From: Gammaproteobacteria bacterium UBA5078 | GTDB taxonomy: Bacteria; Pseudomonadota; Gammaproteobacteria; Pseudomonadales; Pseudohongiellaceae | Direction: 5' to 3' | Assembly (NCBI GenBank): GCA_002416505.1 | Contig: DIAM01000021.1 | Location: 367,118 to 431,117 of the forward strand | Length of the DNA stretch: 64,000 nucleotides | Part shown: piece by piece, positions 61,992 through 64,000 of the stretch | Layout: every line of letters starts with the position of its first letter | How positions within the stretch are numbered: the first letter of the stretch is position 1 | Notes under the pieces: generated by a model | What the model was told of the DNA's origin: nothing | Databases searched by the model: none | Seen by the model: the letters and a program-made list of their open reading frames with translations, nothing else | Position numbers and translations under genes: made by a program

Positions 61992-62020
61992 TTCATAACA
62001 ATCAATAAATAGACTATATT
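61992..62020 (+). promoter_or_regulatory. Candidate argA promoter for a leaderless mRNA
   Basis: TTCATA (61992-61997) and TATATT (62015-62020) are 17 bases apart and match -35/-10 consensus at four and five of six positions. The expected start of transcription is at about 62027-62028, and the argA ATG is at 62028. No ribosome site is seen before the ATG. Confidence 0.4.
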
Positions 62021-62027
62021 CACGCCC

Positions 62028-63353
62028 ATGGAAAATCTGCCCGAATACATCGACTGGTTCCGCTACTCCTCCAGTTACATCAACGCACACAGAAAGAAGG
62101 TGTTCGTTGTGTTATTGCCAGGAGAGGCGCTCGAGCACCCGAATTTCAGCAATATCGTGCACGACATCAATCTGCTCAATAGTCTCGGCGTCAAACTCGT
62201 CCTAGTGCACGGCTCGCGCCCGCAGATTAATGGCGCGCTGGACGCCGCAAAGATCGAGTCGACCTATCACAAGGGCCTGCGCATCACCGATGCCGACAGC
62301 CTGCAGATAATCAAACAGGTAGTAGGCTCCTTGAGCATCGATGTCGAGGCCATCTTCTCCATGGGCTTGAGCAACTCCCCCATGCACGGCGCAGACATCA
62401 CGGTGACCCGCGGCAACTATATTACCGCACGCCCATTAGGGGTACTCGATGGCATCGATCACGCGCTCACGGGCGTAGTGCGCAAGATCAATGTAGAGGC
62501 GATCGAGCAGCATCTGCTCGCCCACAACATCGTCCTGCTCAGCAATCTGGGTTACTCCCCCACCGGCGAGGTCTTCAACCTATCTGCGGAAGATGTCGCT
62601 ACCGAGGTCGCCATCGCCCTACACGCCGAGAAGCTCATCATGTTTATTCCGCAAGACGGCATACTCGATGGCGACGGTGAGATGGTCAGCACCCTTAGTC
62701 CAACCTCCGCACAGGACGTCCTCAACGCGGTGACATCTAAGCAGGAGAACACTGCCAATGGCGTCGCGCAAGCGCTCACCGCGGCGCTCAAGGCGTGTAG
62801 CAAGAATGTGCCGCGCAGCCACCTGATCAGCTTCGAGCGCAACGGCGCCCTAATCGAGGAACTCTTTACGCGCGACGGCAGCGGCACCTTGGTTTCGAAG
62901 GAGAGTTTCGAGGTCTTGCGTCGCGCCACGATCGACGATGTCGGCGGCCTGCTCGAATTGATAGCGCCTCTGGAGGACGCAGGTGTGCTCGTGCATCGAT
63001 CGCGTGAATTGCTCGAGGCCGAGATCGGCTTCTTCTTCGTCATCGAGCGCGAAGGCATGATTATCGCCTGCGCGGCGCTCTATCCGATGGATGCGCACTG
63101 TGGCGAGATCGCCTGCATCGCGATTCACAAAGACTATCAGGACACCGGGCGTGGTCAGGACTTACTCACCGCGCTAGAGGCCCATGCCAAGCGTTCCGGA
63201 ATGTCGAGAGTGATCGTACTGACTACCCAGACTACGCATTGGTTCCTGGAGAAAGGCTTCACCCCCATCGCCATCAGTGAATTGCCTGAGAAGAAGCAGA
63301 AATTGTACAACTACCAGCGCAATTCCAAGGCTCTTTCCAAAGCCCTGAACTAG
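62028..63353 (+). CDS. argA: Amino-acid N-acetyltransferase ArgA
   Basis: Protein of 441 residues with an N-terminal amino-acid-kinase-like domain (LGVKLVLVHGSRPQIN, GVVRKINVEAI) and a C-terminal GNAT domain (IACAALYPM, GEIACIAIHKDYQDTGRGQDLL). This is the classical gammaproteobacterial N-acetylglutamate synthase, first enzyme of arginine synthesis, usually inhibited by arginine through the kinase-like domain. Together with argE it suggests the linear, ArgE-type pathway. The ATG lacks a ribosome site and may be the first base of the transcript. argA follows argE on the same strand. Confidence 0.94.
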   Translation: MENLPEYIDWFRYSSSYINAHRKKVFVVLLPGEALEHPNFSNIVHDINLLNSLGVKLVLVHGSRPQINGALDAAKIESTYHKGLRITDADSLQIIKQVVGSLSIDVEAIFSMGLSNSPMHGADITVTRGNYITARPLGVLDGIDHALTGVVRKINVEAIEQHLLAHNIVLLSNLGYSPTGEVFNLSAEDVATEVAIALHAEKLIMFIPQDGILDGDGEMVSTLSPTSAQDVLNAVTSKQENTANGVAQALTAALKACSKNVPRSHLISFERNGALIEELFTRDGSGTLVSKESFEVLRRATIDDVGGLLELIAPLEDAGVLVHRSRELLEAEIGFFFVIEREGMIIACAALYPMDAHCGEIACIAIHKDYQDTGRGQDLLTALEAHAKRSGMSRVIVLTTQTTHWFLEKGFTPIAISELPEKKQKLYNYQRNSKALSKALN

Positions 63354-63456
63354 AGTCTTCACGAATCGGGTCTTTAGGGAAACTCAGCTCCATCTGTCTA
63401 CAAAAAAATCAATCACGACACGTCGGCTTACGCCAACACAAAAAGGAGAATTGTTC

Positions 63457-64000
63457 ATGAAAAAACTCATGTTGACCGGCCTAATCAGCCTCGCAGTCTG
63501 CGGCAGCGCACAGGCCCAAACATTCAAGGCGGGTGAGCCCCTCGGTACTATAAACGAGGCGGGTGTTGCCACACCGATGTCTAGCAATGTGAAAGTGTAT
63601 GGCAGCTTCCGTACCGCGGAGAGTTGCACCTTCGATCCCGAGCGCAACCTCATTCTCGCGATGAATAATGGCATCTCCCCTACACTGGAAGAGAACGATG
63701 GCTATGTATCTCTAATTAATCCCGATGGCAGCGTGCATACGTCGAAGTGGATCGGTGCGACTCGCGATGGCTTGATGCTGAACCAGCCCCTCGGCAGCGC
63801 GATCAATGACGGCGTGCTCTATGCGGTGGATCTGGACTCCGTGCGCATGTTCGATCTGGCGAGCGGTGCCCCCATGGGCTCGGTAGAGGTAGAGGGTGCG
63901 AATCTTCTCAATGGCATCGGCGTGGCAGCGGACGGCACAGTGTACGCGTCGAACACACGAGCGCCAGAGCGCATCTATAAGATTACGCCTAGCGGTCAGA
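63457..64000 (+). CDS. Exported SMP-30/NHL-like beta-propeller protein, N-terminal part
   Basis: Partial gene cut by the right edge. The ATG at 63457 follows AAGGAG (63443-63448). About 181 residues are visible, with a signal peptide (MKKLMLTGLISLAVCG to SAQAQ) and a repeated propeller pattern: SLINPDGSVHTSKWIG, GVLYAVDLDSVRMFDL, GIGVAADGTVYASNT. This resembles SMP-30/gluconolactonase or NHL-repeat proteins. The function cannot be given without the C-terminus. Confidence 0.7.
   Translation, partial: MKKLMLTGLISLAVCGSAQAQTFKAGEPLGTINEAGVATPMSSNVKVYGSFRTAESCTFDPERNLILAMNNGISPTLEENDGYVSLINPDGSVHTSKWIGATRDGLMLNQPLGSAINDGVLYAVDLDSVRMFDLASGAPMGSVEVEGANLLNGIGVAADGTVYASNTRAPERIYKITPSGQ

Noticed and set aside
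61981..62027. Tandem ARG boxes upstream of argA
   Set aside because: Two ATTCA elements occur, but the other half-sites do not match and their 27-base spacing differs from the usual 21.
1..64000. tRNA, rRNA, insertion sequences, prophage or defence genes
   Set aside because: I looked for cloverleaf ends, transposase or integrase motifs and defence-type proteins and found none that hold up.

Overview
The window reads as chromosomal DNA of a Gram-negative, aerobic, free-living gammaproteobacterium. The evidence is three TonB-dependent outer-membrane receptors, many exported proteins, and the run proC-yggT-yggU-metX-metW-rdgB-hemW followed by argE and argA, an order familiar from Pseudomonas-like and marine gammaproteobacteria. 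A marine oligotroph of the Cellvibrionales/OMG type is my best guess. That placement is inference and cannot be fixed from this sequence alone. Genes are tightly packed. I see no tRNA, rRNA, CRISPR array, transposase, integrase or phage gene.

Layout. 1-620: the start of ahpC (minus strand) with an OxyR-like site upstream. 621-4088: a TonB-dependent receptor split by one in-frame TGA, then a terminator and a DUF1840 gene. 4496-6718: a CBM9/DUF5916 outer-membrane protein. 6887-13754: a long minus-strand run that reads, in transcription order, phnD-phnC-phnE-phnE, a 2OG-Fe(II) oxygenase, a small helical protein, an ABM-domain protein and an SLC13 transporter. 14073-17644: the DEAD-box helicase gene deaD and glpQ, the latter with a Pho-box-like direct repeat. 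17737-25042: a second DUF5916 protein, a tiny membrane protein, an M1-M28-PDZ peptidase fusion and a PD40 lipoprotein.

25154-30546: an operon for a Tat-exported, three-subunit molybdenum hydroxylase with a cytochrome b subunit and a small unknown protein. 30937-37024: gltB-gltD (glutamate synthase). 37105-44020: a NatAB-like ABC exporter, an AI-2E family permease and two tandem membrane histidine kinases, the second with a degraded ATPase domain. 44017-47236, minus strand: a cupin, an M20 peptidase, a NarL-type response regulator and an exported unknown protein. 47716-50679: an intact TonB receptor. 50789-54801: a TonB receptor/BNR propeller/TlpA operon. 55004-63353: the housekeeping run proC to argA. 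63457-64000: the start of an exported beta-propeller protein.

How it fits together. The core is amino-acid and nitrogen metabolism: glutamate synthase, proline, methionine and arginine synthesis. Around it sit nutrient-scavenging modules: phosphonate-type ABC import, periplasmic glycerophosphodiester hydrolysis, TonB uptake, and exported peptidases. The most unusual units are the exported molybdenum hydroxylase wired to a b-type cytochrome, the phn importer linked to an oxygenase but to no C-P lyase, the TonB/BNR/TlpA cluster with Cys/His motifs, and the paired intact and degenerate histidine kinases.
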